A DNA stretch of 64,000 bases from the NCBI RefSeq assembly GCF_042431545.1, contig NZ_JBHLYX010000007.1. One strand, given 5' to 3'. The position numbers and the translations under genes were made by a program. The notes beneath the pieces are model-generated. The model was not told the DNA's origin and ran no database searches. It was given only the letters and a program-made list of their open reading frames with translations. The stretch is from Pseudoalteromonas xiamenensis. Lineage in GTDB: Bacteria > Pseudomonadota > Gammaproteobacteria > Enterobacterales > Alteromonadaceae. Positions 32,700 to 41,681 of this stretch are shown here, piece by piece (within the stretch, counting starts at the first letter, position 1; each line of letters starts with the position of its first letter).

Positions 32700-33608
32700 A
32701 TGATTACAAACATAAATTACAATCACCTGTACTACTTTTGGCAAGTCGCTCAACATGGCAGCATAGCGTCTGCAAGTAAAGTGCTATACCTGACGCCTCA
32801 AACGATTAGTGCACAAATAAGTGCGCTGGAAGACCGTTTAGGAAAACCGTTGTTTGTACGAGAAGGCCGAGGACTGAAACTGACGGAGTTTGGTAAACTA
32901 ACGCAACAATACGCTGACGACATGTTCGCTATCGCGCAAGAATGGCTGGAAACAACCCAAAGTGATGCCCACAATATAGTGCGTTCACTAAAAGTTGGCA
33001 TTTCAGATGCATTGCCGAAATCCCAAGTATCAAATTGGCTCGCGCCACTTATTGATAATGAACGCATCACCAACTTGCAGTGCATTGACGGTCAACAAGC
33101 TGAACTGCTTGCCCAAATGGCCACGCATAAATTAGATCTCGTGTTGGCTGATAAGCCACTTGATAGCTCTACGCCATTCAAAGTGTTTTCCCATGAATTG
33201 GGAAAGAGTCAGCTTGGCTTTTTTGCGACGAGGAGCTTATTTGAACAGGTGAAGGAACATTATCCTCAATCACTTCAAGCAAGCCCCGTCATATTACCTG
33301 CAAAAAACAGCCCGATGACCAATGCAATCTATTTCTGGCTAAATGAACTGAATTTGGAAATATCCGTCTCAGGCCATGTAGATGATAGTGCACTTATGCA
33401 CGCGTTAGGTCAGCAAGGTTTTGGCATTTTCCCAGCGCCGATTGCGCTAAAAACTGAAATTGAACAGCGCTATGATGTGCATTATGTTGGCCCCATCGAC
33501 AACGTCTACCAACATTATTATGCTTTCACACCAGACAGACTTATCAAAGACGCGATTTATTCCGAGTTTGTTCGGTATGCTCAGCAAGTCGGCAAAGTGG
33601 CAGAGTAA
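32700..33608 (+). CDS. nhaR: NhaR-type LysR regulator
   Basis: A 302-residue LysR protein closely following E. coli NhaR: INYNHLYYFWQVAQHGSIASA, LYLTPQTISAQISALEDRLGK, LFVREGRGLKLTEFG in the DNA-binding domain, and DDSALMHALGQQGFGIFPAP in the sensor domain. NhaR activates the Na+/H+ antiporter gene nhaA in response to sodium and, in E. coli, also pga genes. No antiporter gene is adjacent here. Confidence 0.9.
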   Translation: MITNINYNHLYYFWQVAQHGSIASASKVLYLTPQTISAQISALEDRLGKPLFVREGRGLKLTEFGKLTQQYADDMFAIAQEWLETTQSDAHNIVRSLKVGISDALPKSQVSNWLAPLIDNERITNLQCIDGQQAELLAQMATHKLDLVLADKPLDSSTPFKVFSHELGKSQLGFFATRSLFEQVKEHYPQSLQASPVILPAKNSPMTNAIYFWLNELNLEISVSGHVDDSALMHALGQQGFGIFPAPIALKTEIEQRYDVHYVGPIDNVYQHYYAFTPDRLIKDAIYSEFVRYAQQVGKVAE

Positions 33609-33610
33609 CA

Positions 33611-33636
33611 AAGGGCTTAGCAATCGCTAAGCCCTT
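33611..33636. terminator. Bidirectional terminator nhaR / ybbP
   Basis: AAGGGCTTAGC / GCTAAGCCCTT, an 11-bp perfect stem with a 4-base loop between converging genes. T-runs are short. Confidence 0.8.
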
Positions 33637-33642
33637 AAAGTG

Positions 33643-36153
33643 CTAGGCAAGATTACGAAGTAACGCCTGTGTATTTCTACGCATCGTTTTGGCGACCATA
33701 AAATAACCGATGGTTGCAACAAAAACGGCTCCTGTCGTAGGTCCTAATAACCATACATATGGGTGTAGTTTTCCCGGCAATTCAAAAAGTTGTTTCTGTA
33801 AGATAAGTAATGCAACATCACTGACCACAGCCGCAACCAAACCTGCAATAGCACCCAGTAATAAAAACTCGAACAAGGTTGCCAGTTTAATCAAGCGACC
33901 TCTTGCCCCTAAGGTTCTCAGAATCACCACTTCTTGCAGGCGTTCTGAAAGACTGGCTTGAACTTGAGAGATCAGCACCAGTGCGCCACTCACCAATACG
34001 ATACTCAACACAAAACTAATCGCGAGTGAGACTTGCCCTATCATGGATTGAGCTTGCTCAATCCGACTCTTTATATCAATCATACTGACCGTTGGATGTG
34101 CTTGCAGCAGCTGCGACACAACTTTGGTATTCCCAGCTTGTAATTGGGCTGCCGTGAAATAGGTTACTGGTAATTGCCCCGCCATATTCGGACTGAAGAT
34201 CATCACAAAGTTCGGTTTTAAGGAATTCCAGTTGACCTTACGAATACTTGTCACTTTCGCTTCAAAGGATTGAACTCCAACAAGGAAGGTAAGTGAATCC
34301 CCTAATTCTAGTTTTAAATATTCCGCAGCTCCTTCAGCAACCGATACTTGAAGTTCATCCGATGTATTAGTAAACCAAGTACCTTTTACCAGCTCATTAC
34401 CCTGAGGCAATTCACTGAGCCAAGTAAGGTTTAACTCACGACTAATGCCTTTGCGCGCATTTTCATCTTGTTCTTCACCTTCTTGTTTGGACGCATTGGT
34501 GGCAAATAGCTCCCCATTTAACGCGTTTACTCGACCAGTAAACACTGGATAGAATGCTTCATGCGGGATTTGATTTGCTTCAAAGATACCTTTAATAGGG
34601 TCGATTTCACTTTCAGCGACATTAATGAAAAACGCATTCGGTGCATCAGGTGGTATTTGCATTTGCCAATCTGCAATCAGATCGTTTTTTAACACCACTA
34701 AAAACAGCATCAGTTTGATTGCAAGAGCAAAGCTAATTAACTGTATTGCATTTGCATTAGCGCGTTTTTGCAATGTGGCAATTGCTAAACTCCAACTAGA
34801 TCCAGGACGCAACCCTAATTTGCGTCCTGCTCCAAATGCCAAACGAGCCACTAAAAACAGCAGCAACATCACCACTAACGTACCCACAAACAAAATAAGG
34901 GTTGTTTTAATGTCTCCACTAAACAGCCACATGAGTGCGAAAATAGTGAGCACTGAACTACCAATATGCAACCAGCTCACCATGAGCTTATCGCCCAAAT
35001 TGCGCCGAAGCACTCTAAGTGGAGGAATATCAAATAAATCTAACAGAGGCTTCAACGAAAACATTAACGCGCAGACAACCCCAATAAAAATAGACAAAAG
35101 CCATGGTTTTGGACCAGCAACTGGAAGCTGTGTGTTCATCAATTTGGCAAGGTAAGACACTCCGATTTCCTGCAAACCAAATCCAATCGCCAACCCTAAA
35201 ATGACTGAGAATCCAGTGATTAACGTTAAGTGGGTAATAAAAATATTTCGAATAGTTTGCCTGCTTCCCCCCAAGGTTTTCATCATTGCGACGGGGTCAT
35301 ACTGACGTTCACAATAACGCTTTGCTGAAACTGCCATCGCAACGGCAGCCAGCATGATCCCGAATAAGCCAGCTAACAATAAGAATTTTTCAGACCGTGC
35401 AAGGTTTTCTCCAAGTGGGGATTGCCTATCTTTTATCCCTTCCCAACGCTGATTTTCAAGGAGCTGTGGTTTTAACCATAGATAGAAGTCATTGAGTGCT
35501 TTTTCACTTGCGGCAAACAACAGTCGATAGAAAACGCGACTACCGGGCTGAATTGCTTTAGTCGATGCAATGTCATCGTAATTAATTAAAACGCGTTTAT
35601 TGCCTGCAAGTGAGAAGAATGGCGCATCCGGTTCACTCACCAAGACTTTTGTAACGGTAAACTGGCCAGCTCCCAATTCAACCGTGTCACCGACTTTCAG
35701 ACCAAGAGAATAGAAGATCCCTTCACTCATCCAGATCTCACCTTTTTGGGGTGTTGCGCGGGCCTCAAACTCTTGGCCCTCAAGCGAGTCCTTTAATTTA
35801 AGCTTTCCTCGCAATGGGTAGCCTTGGGTTACGGCTTTTATAGAACCCAAAACTAACTCGTCGTTTGCAAACAACATCGAGTCAAAAAAGACAAGTTCTG
35901 CCGTTTCAACACCATTTTCGCCCGCAACGGCTTGAATCGAAGGATCAAAGGGATGATTGCTGGAAAGCCTTCGGTCTGCAGCAATGAAATCTGCGGTTTT
36001 TTGTTCGATGTTGAGTGAAATACGCTCAGTTACGGACGACAAACTAAAGACGGTCAACACAGCAAGCGCAATTGCCGCTAAGATAATTGTTAGCTCACCA
36101 CGTCGAAGTTCCCTTGAAAACAATTTTAACGCTAGTTTAAACCACATTGGCAA
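33643..36153 (-). CDS. ybbP: YbbP-like ABC transporter permease (FtsX/MacB fold)
   Basis: An 836-residue permease with an N-terminal helix, two FtsX-type four-helix blocks (around residues 260-420 and 700-830) and large extracytoplasmic domains between. RLQEVVILRTLGARGRLI near residue 755 is the coupling segment typical of MacB-type transporters. Together with the overlapping ATPase gene it forms the YbbAP mechanotransmission-type system, which sits beside tesA in Escherichia coli as well and is implicated in moving lipidic or hydrophobic compounds. Confidence 0.9.
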   Translation of the reverse strand: MPMWFKLALKLFSRELRRGELTIILAAIALAVLTVFSLSSVTERISLNIEQKTADFIAADRRLSSNHPFDPSIQAVAGENGVETAELVFFDSMLFANDELVLGSIKAVTQGYPLRGKLKLKDSLEGQEFEARATPQKGEIWMSEGIFYSLGLKVGDTVELGAGQFTVTKVLVSEPDAPFFSLAGNKRVLINYDDIASTKAIQPGSRVFYRLLFAASEKALNDFYLWLKPQLLENQRWEGIKDRQSPLGENLARSEKFLLLAGLFGIMLAAVAMAVSAKRYCERQYDPVAMMKTLGGSRQTIRNIFITHLTLITGFSVILGLAIGFGLQEIGVSYLAKLMNTQLPVAGPKPWLLSIFIGVVCALMFSLKPLLDLFDIPPLRVLRRNLGDKLMVSWLHIGSSVLTIFALMWLFSGDIKTTLILFVGTLVVMLLLFLVARLAFGAGRKLGLRPGSSWSLAIATLQKRANANAIQLISFALAIKLMLFLVVLKNDLIADWQMQIPPDAPNAFFINVAESEIDPIKGIFEANQIPHEAFYPVFTGRVNALNGELFATNASKQEGEEQDENARKGISRELNLTWLSELPQGNELVKGTWFTNTSDELQVSVAEGAAEYLKLELGDSLTFLVGVQSFEAKVTSIRKVNWNSLKPNFVMIFSPNMAGQLPVTYFTAAQLQAGNTKVVSQLLQAHPTVSMIDIKSRIEQAQSMIGQVSLAISFVLSIVLVSGALVLISQVQASLSERLQEVVILRTLGARGRLIKLATLFEFLLLGAIAGLVAAVVSDVALLILQKQLFELPGKLHPYVWLLGPTTGAVFVATIGYFMVAKTMRRNTQALLRNLA

Positions 36154-36853
36154 CGCCCTCTGTCACGCGATTGTCAATTAGCTTTCCACCATCGATATGA
36201 ATAATACGGTCACATTGCTGAGCCAAATGTTCATCATGAGTCACTAAAATCAATGTTGTGCCTTGTGCTTTATTTAAATCAAATAGCAAGTTTTCAATAA
36301 GATGACCGTTTTTGCTGTCTAAGTTTGCCGACGGTTCATCCGCAAACAAAATTTTTGGCATGCCAACAAATGCTCGGGCAATGGCCACCCGTTGTTGTTC
36401 ACCACCAGAAAGCTGAGAAGGGTAATGACTTAAACGATGTGATAATCCTACTTGTTTAAGTAACTCTGTCCCTTGTTGCTTGGCATTTATTTCACCAGCC
36501 AGTTCAGCCGGTAGCATCACATTTTCAAGTGCCGTTAGACTTTGAACCAACATGAAGGATTGAAAAACAAAGCCCACTTTTTGCGCACGGATCCGAGCAC
36601 GCGCTTCTTCGTCTAACGTCTTTAACGCCTCACCATCAAGAAATACATCTCCGCTACTGGCAGTATCTAAGCCCGCAAGTAAGCTAAGCAGCGTGGACTT
36701 CCCCGAACCAGATGCACCAACTATGGCAACTGACTCACCTGACTTGACACTAAAATTGATATCGCTAAGGATAGTCAGGTCTCCTTCAAAGGTACTTACC
36801 GTTTTGTTAAGTCCTTTAACCTGAATAATGTTTAACTGAGAAAGCACTGACAT
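36137..36853 (-). CDS. ybbA: YbbA-like ABC transporter ATPase
   Basis: A 238-residue LolD/MacB-type ATPase with Walker A (VGASGSGKST), Q-loop, signature LSGGEQQRVAIARA, Walker B (ILFADEPSANLDS) and H-loop (LVTHDEH). The end overlaps the permease start by 17 bp. Its own ATG overlaps the tesA ATG on the other strand, so each ribosome site lies in the other gene; GAGG lies 12 bases upstream, a little far. Confidence 0.92.
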   Translation of the reverse strand: MSVLSQLNIIQVKGLNKTVSTFEGDLTILSDINFSVKSGESVAIVGASGSGKSTLLSLLAGLDTASSGDVFLDGEALKTLDEEARARIRAQKVGFVFQSFMLVQSLTALENVMLPAELAGEINAKQQGTELLKQVGLSHRLSHYPSQLSGGEQQRVAIARAFVGMPKILFADEPSANLDSKNGHLIENLLFDLNKAQGTTLILVTHDEHLAQQCDRIIHIDGGKLIDNRVTEGVANVV

Positions 36854-37478
36854 GAAACGATTTTTCCTCTATTTAACTGCCTTGATGATTCTTTCGCTGC
36901 CTGTTTCATCAGCGCTTGCACTCACCAAAATCATGATTATTGGAGACAGCTTAAGCGCGGGTTATGGCCTCAAACAAGCGCAAAGCTGGGTAAAATTGTT
37001 ACAAAATAAATACGATGAAACAGACAAACCGATCGAATTGTTCAATATGAGTGTGAGTGGGCAAACAACCGACAACGCACTGCTAAAGATAGCAAAACAA
37101 CTCGAAGTAAATACCCCAACTCATGTCCTAATCGAGCTTGGAGGTAACGATGGGCTACGTGGTTTTCCCGTCAAGCGCATCAAAGAAAATCTAATGGAAT
37201 TAGTATCACAAAGCCAAACGGCTGGCGCAAAGGTCGCCATCATGCAAGTCGCTATTCCTCCTAATTTAGGCCCTCGTTACACCGAAATGTTCAGCAACAC
37301 ATTTGTGGACGTTGCAAAGAAAACGGGTAGCTTTAAAATGCCATTTTTCATGAACCAAATCGCGGACAAGCCAGCGTTAATGCAAAATGATAATTTACAT
37401 CCAAATGATGAAGCTCAGCCATTAATCCGCGACATAATGGAAAAACAAATCGATGAGTGGCTTACTTCCAATCAATAA
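36852..37478 (+). CDS. tesA: TesA, multifunctional acyl-CoA thioesterase I / lysophospholipase
   Basis: A 208-residue SGNH hydrolase with signal peptide (about residues 1-24). Block I GDSLSAGYGL with nucleophile S33, block II MSVSGQTTDN, block III ELGGNDGLRG, and block V DNLHPND with the D-x2-H pair near residue 181. It hydrolyses acyl thioesters and esters in the periplasm. The divergent arrangement with ybbAP is conserved in enterobacteria. Confidence 0.94.
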   Translation: MKRFFLYLTALMILSLPVSSALALTKIMIIGDSLSAGYGLKQAQSWVKLLQNKYDETDKPIELFNMSVSGQTTDNALLKIAKQLEVNTPTHVLIELGGNDGLRGFPVKRIKENLMELVSQSQTAGAKVAIMQVAIPPNLGPRYTEMFSNTFVDVAKKTGSFKMPFFMNQIADKPALMQNDNLHPNDEAQPLIRDIMEKQIDEWLTSNQ

Positions 37479-37504
37479 GCGAGTCCTCTCATACCATGGT
37501 TTCG

Positions 37505-37987
37505 CTATAAAATTGCATCGTTGCGCTCGGGCAACTTTATATTGATGAAATAATTCGTTGAATCGAGAGGCAGTTTTAAGACTTTCTTTTGATCTGTTGA
37601 ACACAGAAAAAGCCGGCCGCGCTCAAGCCAATAAAAGGCGTTTTGGTTGAAAAATCGACTGAACTCATACGCTTCATTTATGCTGCATTTAACAAATGCA
37701 CTTTGCTCTCGATACGTCATGTGTTCATTTCCACCATATAACAATTGGAACTTAAAGCGACCCAATCTCAAGAGTGCAATGTGGCGGCGTATAGTGAATT
37801 TGGTACGTACAGTAGATTGAATCACACCAGCTGGTACGCACAGACTAATAATAGCACCTCGCTTGAAGCGATTAAGTGGTTGGATAGGTTGAAAGCGAAC
37901 AGTTTGATAAAGCGCCCACGCTTCCTCACAGCAACGACCTTGAACATCAACCCGTTCTCTAACCATTCTAATTCTGGGTATTTTCAT
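37505..37987 (-). CDS. DUF3293 family protein
   Basis: About 160 residues. The C-terminal half (YREQSAFVKCSINEAYEFSRFFNQNAFYW) has the DUF3293 pattern of a small uncharacterised family; the middle (RGAIISLCVPAG) corresponds to its conserved early strand. The start is uncertain: ATG at 37987 is used, GTG at 38005 and ATG at 37966 are possible, and none has a clear ribosome site. Converges with tesA. No function is known. Confidence 0.65.
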   Translation of the reverse strand: MKIPRIRMVRERVDVQGRCCEEAWALYQTVRFQPIQPLNRFKRGAIISLCVPAGVIQSTVRTKFTIRRHIALLRLGRFKFQLLYGGNEHMTYREQSAFVKCSINEAYEFSRFFNQNAFYWLERGRLFLCSTDQKKVLKLPLDSTNYFINIKLPERNDAIL

Positions 37988-38056
37988 CTCGGTACGGTGT
38001 GGCACTTTGATTTTTAATAGATGCTAAGATTATAGTTGAGTCAAAATAAACCTAAC

Positions 38057-38086
38057 AAAAAAGCAAGCGCATTGGCTTGCTTTTTT
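38057..38086. terminator. Terminator downstream of porin-like gene
   Basis: AAAAAAGCAAGC / GCTTGCTTTTTT, 12-bp stem, 6-base loop. It ends the minus-strand gene at 38109 and also shields the DUF3293 gene behind it. Confidence 0.92.
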
Positions 38087-38108
38087 GGATAAGTTGAACA
38101 AATCCTGC

Positions 38109-38870
38109 TTAAAACTGAGCGGTAAGCGCCAGTTGATAAGTGTTGTCCAAGTAATTGAATGTGACATAATACTCATCGCTGAAGAAGTAATCAGCTTCGA
38201 CCCACACTTCAGAATCAATCGCACCTAATCCCAACGAGTACTGCTGGCCAAAATAATATTTCGCACCACCTGACCAATAATCATTATATTCATTATCAGA
38301 ATACAAGATGTTTACCGCCACATGATCACCATTATTCACTAAAGCAAAATAACGTGCTGATATACCCATATTGTCAAATTCAACATCTGTACTTGCGGTA
38401 AAGCCTAGATAATCCGTACTATTTAAATCGTGTTGATATTGTGCTTTAAGATATGTGTCCTCAGTATCTTCATTATAAATGACAAGCGTTTTTAAATTAT
38501 CATTAAATAGATAGCCAAAACCAGCCGTTCCTGTATTGTCACCATTACGATGAGATAGGGTACCTAACACAATAAACTTATCTGCAAAATATTCACCGCC
38601 AACGGACACAGGGTTAGAGCTGCCAAAATGAGCATAGTCAAAAGATACGTTACTGTCCGTATCAATATAGCCCCAATCATCTAACGTACCAGAACTATCT
38701 TGAGGTGAGAAGTAATACTGACTACTTAACCCGTAAGCATTTTTACTGATGTGTTCAACATCGGTAATTTGAAACGATGTGAACCACGATTTTTGCGGTA
38801 AGCTTTGTTGGGCTTGGATAGTCGTGCTTGCAAGTAATGCAATAGCTGGCAGAGTGTATTTAAAACGCAT
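38109..38870 (-). CDS. Putative porin, outer-membrane beta-barrel
   Basis: A 253-residue secreted protein: signal peptide (residues 1-20, ending IQA), alternating strands with many aromatic and acidic residues, and a terminal phenylalanine (QLALTAQF). It is of the small putative-porin type found in Alteromonadales. ATG at 38870 is chosen because AAGGA lies six bases upstream. Monocistronic. Confidence 0.78.
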   Translation of the reverse strand: MRFKYTLPAIALLASTTIQAQQSLPQKSWFTSFQITDVEHISKNAYGLSSQYYFSPQDSSGTLDDWGYIDTDSNVSFDYAHFGSSNPVSVGGEYFADKFIVLGTLSHRNGDNTGTAGFGYLFNDNLKTLVIYNEDTEDTYLKAQYQHDLNSTDYLGFTASTDVEFDNMGISARYFALVNNGDHVAVNILYSDNEYNDYWSGGAKYYFGQQYSLGLGAIDSEVWVEADYFFSDEYYVTFNYLDNTYQLALTAQF

Positions 38871-39051
38871 AAAAATCCTTAATGCTACATTATTATATGG
38901 CAATTCAATTACTTTATATTTTGCATGAAATTGAACCTACATTTTCAATGATACTTCCCTATAAATTAATGATTGCTGACTTACTTGATATCAACACACC
39001 ATTTCGGGAACGGGGATAGTATCCACTTTAAACTAGGTCATCAACCAAAAA

Positions 39052-39079
39052 ATTAATCACTATCTGTTTTTTGATTAAT
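39052..39079. promoter_or_regulatory. Upstream TetR operator candidate
   Basis: ATTAATCA (39052-39059) and TGATTAAT (39072-39079) form an inverted repeat with a 12-bp spacer, using the same half-site as the palindrome at 39118. Confidence 0.5.
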
Positions 39080-39117
39080 AAAATCATTCGTGCTGTCTGC
39101 TATTCTTTAATAGCATA

Positions 39118-39133
39118 TTAATCACGTGATTAA
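39118..39133. promoter_or_regulatory. 16-bp perfect palindrome, TetR (CecR-like) operator
   Basis: TTAATCACGTGATTAA is a perfect palindrome ending 12 bases before the start codon of the TetR gene. Position and symmetry fit autorepression of the whole efflux operon. Confidence 0.75.
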
Positions 39134-39145
39134 GCGGGTAATTCA

Positions 39146-39808
39146 ATGAACGAACAGCAGACAAAAAACCTCAGTAATGAAGAGCAAGATTCGCCACGAG
39201 AGAAGCTTCTAAGAGCAGCTAAGAGATTATTCATTAAAAAAGGTTACAGTCGCGTAACGACTAGAGCGATTGCCGAAGAAGCCAACGTCAATATGGCGTT
39301 GATAAAGTATTACTTTGTCGACAAAGCTGGGCTTTTCGAAACGGTTTTTAGAGATGTTGCAGCTCCTCTACTTGAACTTATCCATCTTGCGCAGCAGAAA
39401 AAACCGAATCATGACGTCTCCCCTTACATACTCACTCAGTTCATTGAGCGCTATTACAAAGTAATGAGCCAACATCCAACACTGCCTAAAATTATTTTCA
39501 TGGCTTTGCACGATACATCTTCTAAAGAACATGCAATTGTTAAAAAAATCTTTTTCGATCATTTGGAAGTAGGCGTTAGTACATTAAATGCCGCTTTTTC
39601 AAAATTAACACCAGAAGAGCCGATACGCACGGAATGGCTACTCGTCACGTGCATTGGTATGTCTGTTTTTCCGTTTGTGATGCCCCCCGTTCTTAGAGAA
39701 TTACTGGGCGTTGGAAACTCGCAAACTGAATTAGAGGCACTTGGCAAACACCAACAGGCTATTTTCAACACCTTTTTAATGCGTTTAACTCATCAGGAAG
39801 CACAATGA
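39146..39808 (+). CDS. TetR regulator of the efflux operon (CecR-like)
   Basis: A 220-residue regulator: N-terminal TetR helix-turn-helix (REKLLRAAKRLFIKKGY, then TTRAIAEEANVNMALIKYYF, residues about 18-65) and a helical ligand domain of the CecR/YbiH type. It heads an operon of a membrane-fusion protein, an ABC ATPase and a permease, the arrangement of E. coli cecR-ybhGFSR. Its stop overlaps the next start by four bases. Palindromic operators lie upstream. Confidence 0.9.
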   Translation: MNEQQTKNLSNEEQDSPREKLLRAAKRLFIKKGYSRVTTRAIAEEANVNMALIKYYFVDKAGLFETVFRDVAAPLLELIHLAQQKKPNHDVSPYILTQFIERYYKVMSQHPTLPKIIFMALHDTSSKEHAIVKKIFFDHLEVGVSTLNAAFSKLTPEEPIRTEWLLVTCIGMSVFPFVMPPVLRELLGVGNSQTELEALGKHQQAIFNTFLMRLTHQEAQ

Positions 39809-40749
39809 ATAAAGTAACTCTAGCCCTTGCCATGGTTATTGGCACATTAGTGAGCGGCTGTTCGGTACCAGAAAGCCGTATTTTCGGCATTATTGAAAGA
39901 CCTCAAATTCAAGTGAGTAGTCCTTCCACTTTGCTTATCAACGAACTCCTTGTAAAGCGAGGCGAACAAGTCACCAAAGGACAAATATTGGTCCACATGG
40001 ACAATGAAATTCAGGCACAACAAGTTGCCGCCGCCCAAAGTCAAATCAAACGGCTCGAATCCGCGTTGCACCTTCTACAAGCCGGTACGCGCGAAGAACA
40101 ACTTCAACAAGCTAAAGCTCGTGTGAGTGCAACTCAGGCCAATTGGGCTGAAGCAAAACGACAAGTTGTTCGCCAAGAGCAACTCATTAAAGATAATTTG
40201 ACCTCTCAAAACGCCGTGGACAGCGCACGTGCAAATCTAGACGCAACATTGGCCGCCTACAACGAAGCGCAAGAAAAACTCAGGGAGCTTGAAAACGGCG
40301 CTCGCTTTGAAACCGTACAACAAGCCGAAATTGCCATTGAAGAAGCAAATTCTCAACTCGCCATCGCCAAGAAACACTTGAATGATTTGACGCTCATTTC
40401 ACCAATAAACGGGGTAATTGAAGACTTACCTTGGCAGTCGGGTGAACGTCCACCAGCCGGTGCACCAATTGCGTTAATCGCTGATAGTGAACACGCCTTT
40501 GCTCGTTTGTATTTACCAGAAAGTAAGTTAAGCCAAATTACGCTTGGAAGTAGCTTGTCCCTTAATACCGATGGCAGCGCCACTGCACTCCAAGGTAAAG
40601 TCACTTACATCAGCAGTAGCGCAAGTTTCACACCGTATTTCGCGTTATCGCAAGAGGAGCGAGCTCGATTGATGTACGTTGTTGAAGTTGAACTGCCCGA
40701 GAATACGGCTCTACCGACAGGTACGCCAGTTTGGATGGTTATGCCATGA
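39805..40749 (+). CDS. HlyD-family membrane-fusion lipoprotein (YbhG-like)
   Basis: A 314-residue periplasmic adaptor. A signal sequence with lipobox (GTLVSGCS) anchors it. The biotinyl-lipoyl half motifs (LLVKRGEQVTKGQILVHMDN and DLTLISPINGVIEDLPWQ) flank a long coiled-coil hairpin (about residues 65-200, many AxxQ/E heptads), and a beta-barrel follows. It links the inner-membrane ABC exporter to an outer-membrane channel supplied from elsewhere. Confidence 0.92.
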   Translation: MNKVTLALAMVIGTLVSGCSVPESRIFGIIERPQIQVSSPSTLLINELLVKRGEQVTKGQILVHMDNEIQAQQVAAAQSQIKRLESALHLLQAGTREEQLQQAKARVSATQANWAEAKRQVVRQEQLIKDNLTSQNAVDSARANLDATLAAYNEAQEKLRELENGARFETVQQAEIAIEEANSQLAIAKKHLNDLTLISPINGVIEDLPWQSGERPPAGAPIALIADSEHAFARLYLPESKLSQITLGSSLSLNTDGSATALQGKVTYISSSASFTPYFALSQEERARLMYVVEVELPENTALPTGTPVWMVMP

Positions 40750-41681
40750 GTAACAACGAAATCATTGTCCATTGCAAAGATTTAGGGAAAAAATTTGGGG
40801 ACTATTGGGCAGTCTCGGGGCTTGATTTAACCATTCGCAAAGGCGAGATCTATGGTTTTCTCGGTCCAAACGGCTGTGGTAAGTCAACCACGATACGAAT
40901 GCTAACAGGCCTACTCACCCCGACCACTGGCAAAGTCGAAATCATGGGTAAAGATGTAGCTCAACACGGCGAAGCACTTAAATCAAACTTGGGGTACATG
41001 ACGCAAAAATTTTCGCTTTATGGCACGTTAACCGTTTTAGAAAATTTGGAATTTGTTGCGCAAATTTATGGCCTTGCTAATAAAGACGCCAAAGTGCGTA
41101 TTCAAGAACTACTTGATGAGTATCAGTTGGAAGACAAAAAGGACGTCTTAGCAGACTCACTAAGCGGCGGTCAAAAACAGCGTTTGGCGCTCGCGGCTGC
41201 TGTGATACACAAGCCTTACTTACTGTTTTTGGATGAACCCACATCAGCAGTTGACCCTGAAAACCGTCGCGCATTTTGGGAGCAGCTTTTCCTGTTAAGT
41301 GCGCAAGGCACTACCATTTTGGTTTCAACCCATTACATGGATGAGGCAGAACGCTGCCATCGTCTCGCCATTTTAGAGCAAGGGGTAAAGCGTGCGGACG
41401 ATAGCCCATCGTCTTTGATGGAAAATCTGAAAGTGCATGTATGCGAAATATCGGGCGAAGAAGTTTCGGTGCTTAAAAAGCCCTTGTTTGACATTCCGAA
41501 TGTCATCTCAGTTTCGCAAATCGGCCCTCGCTTGCGTGTTCTTGTAAACAAACATGAAGCTAACCCTATCGATTTACTGAACAATACAGTCGGCGAAGCG
41601 TTTGATGTCGATTTTACTCGTCCAAACTTAGAAGACGTCTTTGTGACCAGCACGGGGAGGGGTTATGCAGAGCTTGCATAG
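40746..41681 (+). CDS. ABC exporter ATPase (YbhF-like, single domain)
   Basis: A 311-residue ATPase with Walker A (GPNGCGKSTT), signature LSGGQKQRLALA, Walker B (LLFLDEPTSAVDP) and H-loop (VSTHYMDEAERC). E. coli YbhF is a tandem ATPase of about 580 residues; this one has a single nucleotide domain plus the C-terminal extension (NLEDVFVTSTGRGYAE). ATG at 40746 forms an ATGA overlap with the adaptor gene; an earlier in-frame TTG lacks a ribosome site. Confidence 0.92.
   Translation: MSNNEIIVHCKDLGKKFGDYWAVSGLDLTIRKGEIYGFLGPNGCGKSTTIRMLTGLLTPTTGKVEIMGKDVAQHGEALKSNLGYMTQKFSLYGTLTVLENLEFVAQIYGLANKDAKVRIQELLDEYQLEDKKDVLADSLSGGQKQRLALAAAVIHKPYLLFLDEPTSAVDPENRRAFWEQLFLLSAQGTTILVSTHYMDEAERCHRLAILEQGVKRADDSPSSLMENLKVHVCEISGEEVSVLKKPLFDIPNVISVSQIGPRLRVLVNKHEANPIDLLNNTVGEAFDVDFTRPNLEDVFVTSTGRGYAELA

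Noticed and set aside
34625..35155. 176-codon open frame antisense to the YbbP permease gene
   Set aside because: Composition is the mirror of a membrane protein gene, there is no ribosome site, and the permease frame is clearly real.
37745..38017. 90-codon plus-strand frame opposite the DUF3293 gene
   Set aside because: The minus-strand frame has a recognisable domain pattern; this one does not.
39315..39324. TTGTCGACAA, same decamer as the prp operator
   Set aside because: It lies in the TetR coding region (codons for FVDKA), far from any prp gene, so it is most likely coincidence.
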